A stretch of 64,000 nt of DNA, taken from positions 2,480,001 to 2,544,000 of the forward strand of contig NZ_CP081495.1 of NCBI RefSeq assembly GCF_025919725.1, in the 5' to 3' direction. Positions 35,904 through 44,975 of this stretch are shown piece by piece. Source of the DNA: Flavobacterium agricola (GTDB taxonomy: Bacteria > Bacteroidota > Bacteroidia > Flavobacteriales > Flavobacteriaceae). Position 1 is the first letter of the stretch. The number at the start of each line of letters is the position of its first letter. Below the pieces are notes generated by a model that saw nothing but the letters and a program-made list of their open reading frames with translations, was not told where the DNA came from and did no database searches. The translations under genes were made by a program, and so were the position numbers.

Positions 35904-37791
35904 ATGGATACGACTTTAACTTTACTCTTAGTTTTAGCCCCTTTTGTAGGCTTTTTATCCAATATTATTTTAGGAAAAAATTGGAAAAATAACGCATCCG
36001 GATATTTAGCCACGTTTATGGTTTTACTATCTTTTGTTATTACAACATCTTTTTTTATAGCAATTAATCAAGGTGCAGCACCTGTTGTTGTTTCTTTATT
36101 TAATTGGATCAACTTAAGTGCTTTTTCAATCGGTATGGATTTTTATCTGGACCAATTATCATTGTTGTGGTTAATGTTTGTAACCGGTATAGGTTTTTTA
36201 ATTCACCTATATTCTATTAGTTATATGCACGACGACGAGAACAAAAACAAGTATTTTGCGTATTTAAACCTTTTTATCTTTTTTATGATGATTCTGGTTT
36301 TAGGTAAAAACTTGTTGGTTATGTTTATTGGTTGGGAAGGCGTTGGTTTATGCTCGTATTTATTAATCGGTTTTTGGTTTAAAAACCAAAGCTTTAATGA
36401 TGCAGCAAAAAAAGCTTTTATTATGAACCGTGTTGGAGATTTAGGTTTTTTAATCGGAATATTTATTTTAGGATATTACTTTAATACGTTAGATTTTGTT
36501 GAACTTTCTAACATATTTAAGGGGCGGAGAAGGATTGGCAGAAGTTGGTGTTTTATCTGTGGCTGCTTTGGCTTTATTTATTGCTGCTACCGGAAAATCA
36601 GCTCAGCTACCTTTATATACGTGGTTACCAGATGCAATGGCAGGACCAACACCGGTTTCGGCTTTAATTCACGCGGCAACCATGGTTACTGCTGGTATAT
36701 TTATGATTACGCGCTTGGACTTTGTTTACGAATTAACTCCGCAAGTTAGTACGCTTATTGCTTACGTTGGTGGTATTACTGCTTTGTTTGCAGCTACCAT
36801 TGCTACGCAACAAAACGATATTAAAAAAGTTTTGGCTTATTCAACCGTTTCTCAGTTGGGATTAATGTTTTTAGCATTAGGTTTAGGCGCTTATCAGGTT
36901 GCGGTTTTTCACGTAATTACGCACGCTTTCTTTAAAGCTTGTTTGTTTTTAGGTTCTGGTTCTGTAATTCACGCGTTAAGCGGAGAACAAGATATTCGCA
37001 ACATGGGTGGTTTAAAAAAGCACATGAAAACTACGCATATTACCTTTTTAATTGCAACATTAGCAATTAGTGGATTTCCGCCACTATCAGGTTTCTTTTC
37101 TAAAGATGAAATTTTAGTTACTGCTTTTCATGAAGATAAAGTTTTATGGGGGTTAGGTGCGGTTGCATCAATTTTAACAGCTTATTATATGTTTAGATTG
37201 TACTTTTTAACTTTCCACGGAAAATTTAGAGGTACTCCAGAACAAGAAAAGCACGTGCACGAAAGCCCTGCTTTAATTACTTTTCCATTAATCATTTTAG
37301 CTATTTTATCGGCTGTTGGTGGTGTTATTTCGTTACCAGGAAACACAAATTGGTTACATACCTATTTAAAACCTGTATTAAATACACCGGTTGCTGTGCA
37401 TCATTTAGATGCAGCAAGTTATGCTTTAATGGCTGCCGCAGTTGTTGGTGCTTTATTAGGAATTGGTTTTGCGTTTGCTAAGTTTATGCAAAAAAAACAA
37501 GTTCCGGTTGCAGACCATCAATTATCTGGCTTATCTCTTTTTGTGTATAATAAATATAAAATAGACGAATTTTATGATGCGCTAATTGTAAAACCAATTA
37601 ATGCACTTGGTTCTGTAGGTAAAAATTTTGTAGATCCGGTTATTTCGGGTTCTATTAATGCTTTGGGAACTTTTACTAGCGGTTTAGCTACTCAAGGAAA
37701 AAAACTGCAGAACGGAAATGTAGGTTTTTATTTATTTGCCTTTGTTTTCGGAATTTGTGCCATTTTATATTATTTATTCTTTACCAGCTAA
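35904..37791 (+). CDS. nuoL: NADH-quinone oxidoreductase subunit L (frameshifted)
   Basis: The distal antiporter-like proton pump subunit, about 629 residues when repaired. The first frame runs to about 36520 with MFIGWEGVGLCSYLLIGFW and then ends in a foreign tail at 36749. The second frame carries on with GEGLAEVGVLSVAALALFIAATGKSAQLPLYTWLPDAMAGPTPVSALIHAATMVTAGIFM, the antiporter core, and ends at 37791 with the long lateral helix. One extra G in GGGG at 36521-36524 explains the break; removing it gives IFKGGEGLAEVG. Probably a base-call error. Confidence 0.95.
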
Positions 37792-37803
37792 CACGACTAA
37801 AAA

Positions 37804-39237
37804 ATGATGATTCTAACAATTATTTTACTCTATTTTTTAGGAGCAATACTAACTTACCTTGTGGGTAATAAAATGGCATCCAAAGTTGCCTTTGGTTTTA
37901 CTGCCCTAACTTTTGTAGCATTCATGTTTTTATTGGCTCCGGCTAATGATGTATTTATTAGCTACGATTGGATTGCAAGACCTACTATTAAATTCGCTTT
38001 TCAGCTAGATGGCCTTTCTAAAGTAATGTTGTTTTTAACAACCGGATTGGCTCCAATTATTATATTAACTTCCTTAAAAACAGAAATTGCAAATGCTAAA
38101 GCATTTTATGCTTTTGTATTGTTTATGCTAGGAGCTATGGCAGGAACCTTTTTAGCTGCCGATGGTTTGTTGTATTACATTTTCTGGGAATTATCTTTAT
38201 TACCAATTTTTGTAATTGGTTTGTTTTGGGGGAATAATAAAGCAAATGATTTGAAGAAGGTTATGCTGAAGTTTTTCTCGTATACATTTGCATCTTCTTT
38301 ATTCATGTTGGCTTCGTTTATATTTTTATACAACAAAGCAGGAAGCTTTTTATTAAGCGATTTATATGCTGTTTCACTTAATTACAGCGAACAGTTTTGG
38401 ATATTTTTAGGATTCTTTTTTGCTTTTGCAGTTAAAATTCCAATTATTCCTTTTCATACTTGGCAAGCAAAAACGTATACCTTGGCACCGATGGTTGGTA
38501 CGATGTTATTATCGGGTATTATGCTTAAAATGGGCTTGTATTCGGTTATTCGTTGGCAAATACCAATTGCACCACAAGCTGCCGAAAGTTTAGCAGATTG
38601 GGTTTTAATTTTAAGTATTGCAGGTGTAGTTTACGGTTCGGTTGTAGCTTTAAAGCAAGACAATTTAAAAACATTTTTGGCTTATTCATCCTTAGCGCAC
38701 GTTGGTTTAATTGCTGCGGGTGCTTATAGCGGAACGTTTGATGGAATTTCTGGTGCGGTTTTACAAATGGTAGCGCACGGATTTGTAATTATTGGCTTGT
38801 TTTACGCCGTACAAATTATAGAACAACGTTACAAAACCATTTTAATTTCTGAGTTAGGTGGTATCCGAAACTGGGCTCCGAAATTCACTTCGCTGTTTAT
38901 CATTTTAATGGTTGCATCGGTAGGTTTACCAGGTACATTTAACTTTGTTGGAGAATTTACCATTTTGTACGGATTAGCTACTGTAAATATTTGGTATGCT
39001 ATCTTTGGTGGATTAAGCATTATTTTTGGCGCTTATTATATGTTAAAAATGTTTCAGTATGTAATGTTGGGCGAAGCTTTTGAAAAACCTTTTGCCGACG
39101 TTTCTGCTTATGAAACAATTGTTTTTGTATTGATTATTGGTGCTTTAATTTATTTTGGATTATATCCTAAATATATTTCTGATGTTTTAGAACCAGCTGT
39201 CACTACTATTGTTAATCAAATAAACTTAGTTAAGTAA
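37804..39237 (+). CDS. nuoM: NADH-quinone oxidoreductase subunit M
   Basis: An antiporter-like proton pump subunit, 477 residues and about 14 helices. It has the conserved Glu in YYIFWELSLLPIFVIGLFWG and Lys/His sites in FHTWQAKTYTLAPMVGTMLLSGIMLKMGLYSVIRW. Intact frame. Confidence 0.95.
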   Translation: MMILTIILLYFLGAILTYLVGNKMASKVAFGFTALTFVAFMFLLAPANDVFISYDWIARPTIKFAFQLDGLSKVMLFLTTGLAPIIILTSLKTEIANAKAFYAFVLFMLGAMAGTFLAADGLLYYIFWELSLLPIFVIGLFWGNNKANDLKKVMLKFFSYTFASSLFMLASFIFLYNKAGSFLLSDLYAVSLNYSEQFWIFLGFFFAFAVKIPIIPFHTWQAKTYTLAPMVGTMLLSGIMLKMGLYSVIRWQIPIAPQAAESLADWVLILSIAGVVYGSVVALKQDNLKTFLAYSSLAHVGLIAAGAYSGTFDGISGAVLQMVAHGFVIIGLFYAVQIIEQRYKTILISELGGIRNWAPKFTSLFIILMVASVGLPGTFNFVGEFTILYGLATVNIWYAIFGGLSIIFGAYYMLKMFQYVMLGEAFEKPFADVSAYETIVFVLIIGALIYFGLYPKYISDVLEPAVTTIVNQINLVK

Positions 39238-39238
39238 T

Positions 39239-40609
39239 ATGTATACTTTAATCGCTATAACTTTACTTGGTATTTGCTGTCTTTTATTAGAGATTGTAAA
39301 TCTTAGAAAAATAATAATTCCGTTTGTTAGCGTGGGTTTAGTTGCTACGTTAATTTATACCTTAAATCAATTTGGGGTAGAAGCTAGCTATTATAACAAT
39401 ATGATAGTAACCAGCGGGTTTACTGTTTCTTTTTCCAGCTTATTAATTTTATTAATGCTTTTTATCGTGCTTTTATCTGGCGATTTTTACAGCAAACAAG
39501 CACATAAAATATCCGATTATATTTCAATAAAACTTTTTTTATTAGTTGGTGCTATTGCTATGATTTCGTTCGGAAATTTAGCCATGTTCTTTTTAGGATT
39601 AGAAGTTTTATCTATTTCACTATATATTTTAGCAGGTAGTAATCCGTTAAGTTTAAATAGTAATGAAGCAGGTTTTAAGTACTTCATTATGGGATCGTTC
39701 GCCTCAGGAATTATTCTTTTTGGAATTTCATTAATTTACGGAGCTGTCGGATCTTTTGATTTAGGTTTTATTTATGAAGCTTCTCATTCTGCATCCACAC
39801 CAGATTGGTTTTATATTGGCGTTGTTCTTATTGCTATAGGAATGTTGTTTAAGGCATCCGTTGTTCCATTTCATTTTTGGGCACCAGATGTTTACGAAGG
39901 TTCGCCAACTATTGTTACGCTTACCATGACAACCGTTGCTAAAATTGCAGCTTTAGCTACCTTTATTAAGTTAACGTTTGCCTTAACGGGTAACATGAAT
40001 TCAAATTACAATACATTACTTATTGTTTTGGCTGTTTTATCTATGTGCGTAGGTAATATTATGGCATTAAAACAAAGCAATATAAAACGTACGTTAGCTT
40101 TTTCGGGTATTTCTCATGCTGGTTTTATGCTAGTTGTGTTGGTAAATACGGTGTTAGATGTTCCTACCTTATTATATTATGCAGTAGCCTATACAACGGC
40201 TAGCATTGTTGCTTTCTCGGTTGTGTTAGTAGTTACAAAAGATAAAGAAACAGAAAGCTTAGATTTATTTAAAGGATTTTACAAACGCAGTCCTTTATTA
40301 GCTGCGCTCTTTACAGGCGCTTTATTATCTATGGCGGGTATTCCTATTTTCTCAGGTTTTTTTGCTAAGCTTTTTATTTTTAATGATGCGTTGCTTGCCG
40401 GATATCCAGTTGTAGTTATTTTAGGAGTTATTAACTCTATAATTGCTGTATTTTATTATTTCAGAATTTTTAAAGTTATTTATTCTACTAACGAAAATGA
40501 ATCTGCAATTATAACCACAAAAATTCCACCCGTTTATTATGTAGTTGCTATAGCAGCAATTGTTTTAAATATTGCAATCGGCGTTTATCCTAAATTAATC
40601 ATGGGATAA
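39239..40609 (+). CDS. nuoN: NADH-quinone oxidoreductase subunit N
   Basis: The third antiporter-like subunit, 456 residues. It shows FFLGLEVLSISLYILAGS with the conserved Glu and FKASVVPFHFWAPDVYEGSPTIVTLTMTTVAKIAALATF. Last gene of the operon; starts one nucleotide after nuoM. Confidence 0.95.
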   Translation: MYTLIAITLLGICCLLLEIVNLRKIIIPFVSVGLVATLIYTLNQFGVEASYYNNMIVTSGFTVSFSSLLILLMLFIVLLSGDFYSKQAHKISDYISIKLFLLVGAIAMISFGNLAMFFLGLEVLSISLYILAGSNPLSLNSNEAGFKYFIMGSFASGIILFGISLIYGAVGSFDLGFIYEASHSASTPDWFYIGVVLIAIGMLFKASVVPFHFWAPDVYEGSPTIVTLTMTTVAKIAALATFIKLTFALTGNMNSNYNTLLIVLAVLSMCVGNIMALKQSNIKRTLAFSGISHAGFMLVVLVNTVLDVPTLLYYAVAYTTASIVAFSVVLVVTKDKETESLDLFKGFYKRSPLLAALFTGALLSMAGIPIFSGFFAKLFIFNDALLAGYPVVVILGVINSIIAVFYYFRIFKVIYSTNENESAIITTKIPPVYYVVAIAAIVLNIAIGVYPKLIMG

Positions 40610-40631
40610 GTATTTAACATAAAAAAATAGT

Positions 40632-40669
40632 AAAATAGCGATGAGATTTTTCATCGCTATTTTATTTTT
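40632..40669 (+). terminator. Rho-independent terminator of the nuo operon
   Basis: A perfect 13-bp stem (40632-40644 with 40651-40663), 6-nt loop and T-rich tail. Confidence 0.9.
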
Positions 40670-41034
40670 AAGGAATTCTCTTATTATTTATTTGTTATTG
40701 TTAATATGGCAATTCTAAATACTTTTGGTTAAACTTTATTTAAAAAAATAAATTTCATTTTTTTTCGTTTTTATTATAATAAGGGGTTAATTATTGGTTT
40801 TGTTACGGTGTTGTAAATGTATTTATCTGGTTTTTGTGAATATAATCGATTAATTAACGTTTTTTCTGCTGTTAATGTTATATTAAACAAAGCTATTTTA
40901 TGCTCCATGGTTTTTGCAATAGTTGTTTTCAGTCAAAAAAAATTATTTTCGCACCTTTCCAATCCATAAAAGGCTTGTTTATTCCAACATACAAGCTTGA
41001 TTATAAGATTGTCATCTCTGTAAAAAAAATAAAT
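40670..41034 (+). other. Long AT-rich leader before the porin-like gene
   Basis: The gap between nuoN and the chosen porin start is 425 nt. Apart from the nuo terminator it holds only AT-rich sequence. A frame from 40900 runs into the porin but encodes an implausible N-terminal extension. A near-consensus TATTTTCG lies at roughly 40948. No RNA gene is recognised. Confidence 0.5.
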
Positions 41035-42303
41035 ATGAGAACAAAAATGACCTACGTAAAGCATTTTACATTTAAATTTTATGTACTAATGCTCTTGTTT
41101 GTTTTACCAATGAATTATGCATATTCTCAGTATGCTGATGAATACAATTCTGGAATGGTATTTAAAATGAACGAAGATGGAAGTAAATATACACGCGCGA
41201 TGCTTTGGGGGCAAGCTTGGTTTCAGGATTACGAAGGTAGAAATCCGAATGACGGTTTCTCTGTAAAACGCGCTCGTATTTTAATGTATTCCCAATTAAA
41301 CGATCGTTTTTTTATTCTTACGCATTTCGGAGTAAATGGTATAAATGCAAACAATTTAACGCCTGATGGTAAAACAACAGATGTTACTTTTTTTCTTAAC
41401 GAAATGTTCTTGCAGTATAAAGTTAATCAGTACCTAAATATTGGTGGAGGATTAAGTAATTGGGGCGGAATTTCAAGGCTAAACGGACAAGGAAGTATTA
41501 ATATGCTAACTTTAGACAACAATCGTAACTCTACCGTAACATCGGGCCTTTCAGATCAATTAGGAAGCCAATTAGGAATCTTTTTTAATGGGGTAGTCGG
41601 TAAAGTAAATTACCGATTTACCATAGCAGATGCCTTAGTAAATACATTAGATACCAATACGCCATTGCCGTTGCAACCTAATGAAGAAAAATATTTAGGA
41701 AGAAAGCTTTTAGATAAAGGCAAATACGTTTTTGCTGGTTATGTAGATTATCAATTTTTAGAGAAAGAAAATTTATCTTTACCTTATCGTGTTGGTACTT
41801 ATTTAGGCAGTAAAAAAGTTTTTAATGTAGGAGCCGGATTTTTTACCCATGCCGATGCTATTGTAAAAGCGAATGAAAATGGAGAACTTTCTACCTACGG
41901 AGTAACGCATCTTAATGTTGATGCTTTTTATGATAGCCCAATCGGAAATAATAATGCAGCTATTACAGCCTATGCACAATTTCAAAACTCTAAAATGGGC
42001 GATAATTACGTATATCAAACCGCTGTCGGAAACGGAAACACGTTTTATACCCATGTAGGTTATTTAATTGCAAAAGATGTGAAAGATGAAAAGGAAAGAT
42101 TACGTAACCGTTGGCAACCTTATGTAGCTTATTCGCATCGTAATTTTACGGCTTTACCTAAGGTAGCACAAGATATTAAGGTTGGTGTAAATTTTTATTT
42201 AGATGGACATAATGCCAAAATAACAGCCGAATATTTAAATTCGCCGAACTTGCCTAAAAACAACCAAAACGTATTTACCTTACAAGCCATGATTTTATTA
42301 TAG
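41035..42303 (+). CDS. Outer-membrane porin-like beta-barrel protein
   Basis: A protein of 422 residues starting MRTKMTYVKHFTFKFYV, with a signal peptide that ends near YAYSQ (about 31). The mature part is alternating beta-strand sequence with aromatic ends, such as YTRAMLWGQAWFQDYEG and NDRFFILTHFGVNG, ending in a strand with LQAMILL. It looks like a phosphate-selective porin O/P-type barrel, but specificity is not shown. The longest frame begins 45 codons earlier; I reject that part because it hides the signal peptide. Monocistronic with its own terminator. Confidence 0.8.
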   Translation: MRTKMTYVKHFTFKFYVLMLLFVLPMNYAYSQYADEYNSGMVFKMNEDGSKYTRAMLWGQAWFQDYEGRNPNDGFSVKRARILMYSQLNDRFFILTHFGVNGINANNLTPDGKTTDVTFFLNEMFLQYKVNQYLNIGGGLSNWGGISRLNGQGSINMLTLDNNRNSTVTSGLSDQLGSQLGIFFNGVVGKVNYRFTIADALVNTLDTNTPLPLQPNEEKYLGRKLLDKGKYVFAGYVDYQFLEKENLSLPYRVGTYLGSKKVFNVGAGFFTHADAIVKANENGELSTYGVTHLNVDAFYDSPIGNNNAAITAYAQFQNSKMGDNYVYQTAVGNGNTFYTHVGYLIAKDVKDEKERLRNRWQPYVAYSHRNFTALPKVAQDIKVGVNFYLDGHNAKITAEYLNSPNLPKNNQNVFTLQAMILL

Positions 42304-42318
42304 TAAAATACAACATAT

Positions 42319-42348
42319 AAAAAAACACCGAGCAATCGGTGTTTTTTT
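42319..42348 (+). terminator. Rho-independent terminator after the porin-like gene
   Basis: An 11-bp stem (42321-42331 with 42336-42346), GCAA loop and T run. Confidence 0.88.
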
Positions 42349-42403
42349 GTAAATTTAAATGTGCCTGCCTTAGTTTGTCATTCAACATTTTTAATTTTGT
42401 AAC

Positions 42404-43669
42404 ATGATTGCTTTAGTAGATTGTAATAATTTTTACGTATCGTGTGAGCGCGTTTTTCAGCCGCAATATAACAACCAACCCGTTGTAGTACTTTCTAATA
42501 ACGATGGCTGTGTTATTTCACGCAGTGAAGAAGCTAAAGCTTTAGGTATTGCCATGGGCGCTCCTGAATTTAAAATTAAACACGAGCTACAAGCCAATCA
42601 CGTAAAAATTTTTTCGTCTAATTATGCCTTGTACGGCGATTTAAGCAGCCGCGTAATGGATTTGCTAAAGCAATTTGCGCCTGCTACCGAAGTTTATAGC
42701 ATTGACGAAGCTTTTTTAAATTACCAAGGCGTACAAAATATTTGTTTTGAAACCGAAGGATTACAAATTAAACGCACCATTTTAAAAGGATTAGGTATTC
42801 CTACTTGCATTGGTTTTGCACCTACCAAAACTTTGGCTAAAATGGCCAATCGCATAGCCAAAAAATTCAGAGAGCGTACCCAAGGCGTTTATATAATTGA
42901 TACCGACGAAAAACGGATAAAAGCTTTAAAATGGACTAAAATTGAAGATGTTTGGGGCATTGGCCGTAGATACGCCAAAAAACTGCAACAACAACAAATT
43001 TATACCGCGTTAGATTTTGTTCAGCCTAAAAATAAACCATTCATTAAACAACTTATGGGTGTAATTGGTTTGCGCTTGTTTGCCGAACTTTGCGGCGAAA
43101 GCGTTTTGCCCTTAGAAGATGCATCTGATATTAAAAAAAGCATTGCCGTAACACGCAGTTTCGAATCTAAATTATCTAGTTTTAATGATTTGGCCGAACG
43201 CGTTTCTACCTTTGCAACCATTTGTTCGCAAAAGCTGCGCAAACAAAATGCATGCTGTTATAGCATGGCCGTTTTTATTCAAGAAAACCGGTTCGACACG
43301 CAAATACAAAACTACCATCACAGCACCGTTATTACTTTGCCTTATGCATCTAATTCGGCCTTAACTTTAAGTAATGCAGCTCTTGCTGCGTTAAAAAATA
43401 TTTACTTACCTAATAAGCAATATCAAAAGGCTGGGGTAGTAGTTATGCAACTTATTCCGCAGCACGAAAAACAATTTAATTTATTTGTTGAAGAAGATGC
43501 ACGTCATCAAAAACTAATGCAAGCCATTGATCGGATTCATAGTAAAATTGGTGATCGTAAAGTACGATTAGCCAATCAGGATTTAAATAGAACCTGGAAA
43601 ATGAAACAAAACCATTTATCACGTAACTTTACAACCAATATTCACGATATTATTACGGTAAAATGTTAA
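42404..43669 (+). CDS. umuC: Y-family DNA polymerase, UmuC-like subunit of polymerase V
   Basis: A translesion polymerase of 421 residues. Catalytic motifs are MIALVDCNNFYVSCERVF (first Asp at about 6) and YSIDEAFL (Asp/Glu near 101). The thumb contains IGFAPTKTLAKMANRIAKK and the HhH segment VWGIGRRYAKKLQQ. The C-terminal little-finger and UmuC tail are present. Its last codons overlap the start of the umuD-like gene by 7 nt. No LexA-type box is recognised upstream. Confidence 0.93.
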   Translation: MIALVDCNNFYVSCERVFQPQYNNQPVVVLSNNDGCVISRSEEAKALGIAMGAPEFKIKHELQANHVKIFSSNYALYGDLSSRVMDLLKQFAPATEVYSIDEAFLNYQGVQNICFETEGLQIKRTILKGLGIPTCIGFAPTKTLAKMANRIAKKFRERTQGVYIIDTDEKRIKALKWTKIEDVWGIGRRYAKKLQQQQIYTALDFVQPKNKPFIKQLMGVIGLRLFAELCGESVLPLEDASDIKKSIAVTRSFESKLSSFNDLAERVSTFATICSQKLRKQNACCYSMAVFIQENRFDTQIQNYHHSTVITLPYASNSALTLSNAALAALKNIYLPNKQYQKAGVVVMQLIPQHEKQFNLFVEEDARHQKLMQAIDRIHSKIGDRKVRLANQDLNRTWKMKQNHLSRNFTTNIHDIITVKC

Positions 43670-44100
43670 AAGCAGATTCAAAACTTACTTTTTTTATTCC
43701 GGCAGAAGCAACCTCGCAGTCGGCCTTTTTTTTTGAAGGCGGAATAAAAGCCGGATTTCCTTCGCCCGCTGCCGATTTTGAAGGCACAAAAATTAGTTTA
43801 GACGAGTTGGTTATTAAAAATAAAACAACTACGTTTTATGCTAAAGCTTCGGGTAATTCTATGATTAATGCTGGAATAAATGATGGAGATATTTTGGTAA
43901 TTGATAAAAGCTTAGAACCGCGTGATAATAAAATTGCTGTTTGTTTTATTGATGGAGAATTTACTGTAAAACGTATTAAAACCGGAGCCGATTGTTTGTA
44001 TTTAGTGCCCGAAAACCCCATGTACAAAACAATTAAAGTTACGCCCGATAATGAATTTGTTATTTGGGGCCTTGTTACCCATGTAGTAAAAGCTTTATAA
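43663..44100 (+). CDS. umuD: UmuD-like S24 peptidase (self-cleaving translesion factor)
   Basis: A protein of 145 residues of the LexA/UmuD family. The likely self-cleavage site is Ala30-Gly31 in IKAGFPSPAADFE. The catalytic dyad is Ser66 in ASGNSM and Lys103 in TVKRIK. There is no LexA DNA-binding domain, so it is UmuD and not LexA. Processed UmuD would combine with UmuC to form polymerase V. The gene lies downstream of umuC, the opposite of the E. coli umuDC order. Confidence 0.92.
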   Translation: MLKADSKLTFFIPAEATSQSAFFFEGGIKAGFPSPAADFEGTKISLDELVIKNKTTTFYAKASGNSMINAGINDGDILVIDKSLEPRDNKIAVCFIDGEFTVKRIKTGADCLYLVPENPMYKTIKVTPDNEFVIWGLVTHVVKAL

Positions 44101-44103
44101 AAG

Positions 44104-44865
44104 TTATTCGGCTTTGTAATGGGGTAAAAATTGTTGCAAATACAATTGTTTAATATAAAATAAGTTGGCTTCATCGTTAGCCGAAAATAAATAACGATCT
44201 ATATTTTCTATACCGCTTAAATAGCTAATAAAAGCATGGCGCGTAGCATCTTGCGTAAGCAATAACTCTTCTTGTAAATACGTATCATAATTGCTTTTTA
44301 TGCGATTAAAGATGCGGTTATTTCCTTCTTTTTCAATTACTTTTTTCAACATTTTGGTTCGTCCGGTTATGGCATTAATAATCGGATCTAACGACATACC
44401 AACGCCTCCGCCCATAACACCGCCCGTAGTACTAACTTCCATTTCAGAGGCAGCTTTTAATAAACGTTCCGATTTTGTATATTCTTTAGCTGGTTTTTGT
44501 AAAATACCCAATTCTAAGGCTACGTTTGCTTTCGTATTTATTTTAACTTCATCTAACAAGGTAAAATTGGGTTTTAAAATAATTAGCAATTCATCTTCCT
44601 CTAAGTTTTTAGCTGTAATTATGAGTTGTTTAGGGGCATGTTCGGTATGTGTAAATACGAGCGTATCGTTTACTTGTGCGGCTACGGAGAATTTCCCTAA
44701 CCGATTGCTAATACTGCTGTTTTGATTGTTACGATTGGTAACCAGTACTTGTTCTAATGTATTTTGATGATTACTTACAATACCTTTTAAGCGCGTGTTT
44801 TGTTGTGCATAAAGCGCACAATTACTAAACATAAAAATTAAAAAAGGTGTTTTTTTGTAAAACAT
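44104..44865 (-). CDS. Carboxypeptidase-like regulatory domain protein
   Basis: A 253-residue exported protein. The signal peptide is about 1-20 (MFYKKTPFLIFMFSNCALYA). A CarboxypepD_reg-like beta-sandwich follows (LKGIVSNHQNTLEQVLVTNRNN, SNRLGKFSVAAQVNDTLVFTHTEHAP, LIILKPNFTLLDEVKI), then a helical C-terminal region with a GGVMGGGVGMSLDP loop. Such proteins are common and mostly uncharacterised in Flavobacteriia. I use the ATG at 44865 instead of a frame 11 codons longer because it begins the signal peptide. Convergent with umuD, 3 nt apart. Confidence 0.8.
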   Translation of the reverse strand: MFYKKTPFLIFMFSNCALYAQQNTRLKGIVSNHQNTLEQVLVTNRNNQNSSISNRLGKFSVAAQVNDTLVFTHTEHAPKQLIITAKNLEEDELLIILKPNFTLLDEVKINTKANVALELGILQKPAKEYTKSERLLKAASEMEVSTTGGVMGGGVGMSLDPIINAITGRTKMLKKVIEKEGNNRIFNRIKSNYDTYLQEELLLTQDATRHAFISYLSGIENIDRYLFSANDEANLFYIKQLYLQQFLPHYKAE

Positions 44866-44916
44866 TAGCTGTAAGTTATGTTCTATAAAAATAAACAATG
44901 TATTTAAACTATATAA

Positions 44917-44954
44917 AAAAAGCGGAGTTGTTTTTTAAAAACAACTCCGCTTTT
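44917..44954 (-). terminator. Terminator of the RND efflux operon
   Basis: A 17-bp perfect stem (44917-44933 with 44938-44954) just downstream of the minus-strand RND stop codon, followed by T7 on that strand. Confidence 0.88.
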
Positions 44955-44975
44955 ACAATAAATAACCTTTAACAA

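Noticed and set aside
36490..36530. Programmed frameshift in nuoL
   Set aside because: There is no slippery heptamer with a structured stimulator, and six other genes show similar indels, so error is simpler.
40900..41034. 45-codon N-terminal extension of the porin-like gene
   Set aside because: It would bury the obvious signal peptide that starts at 41035.
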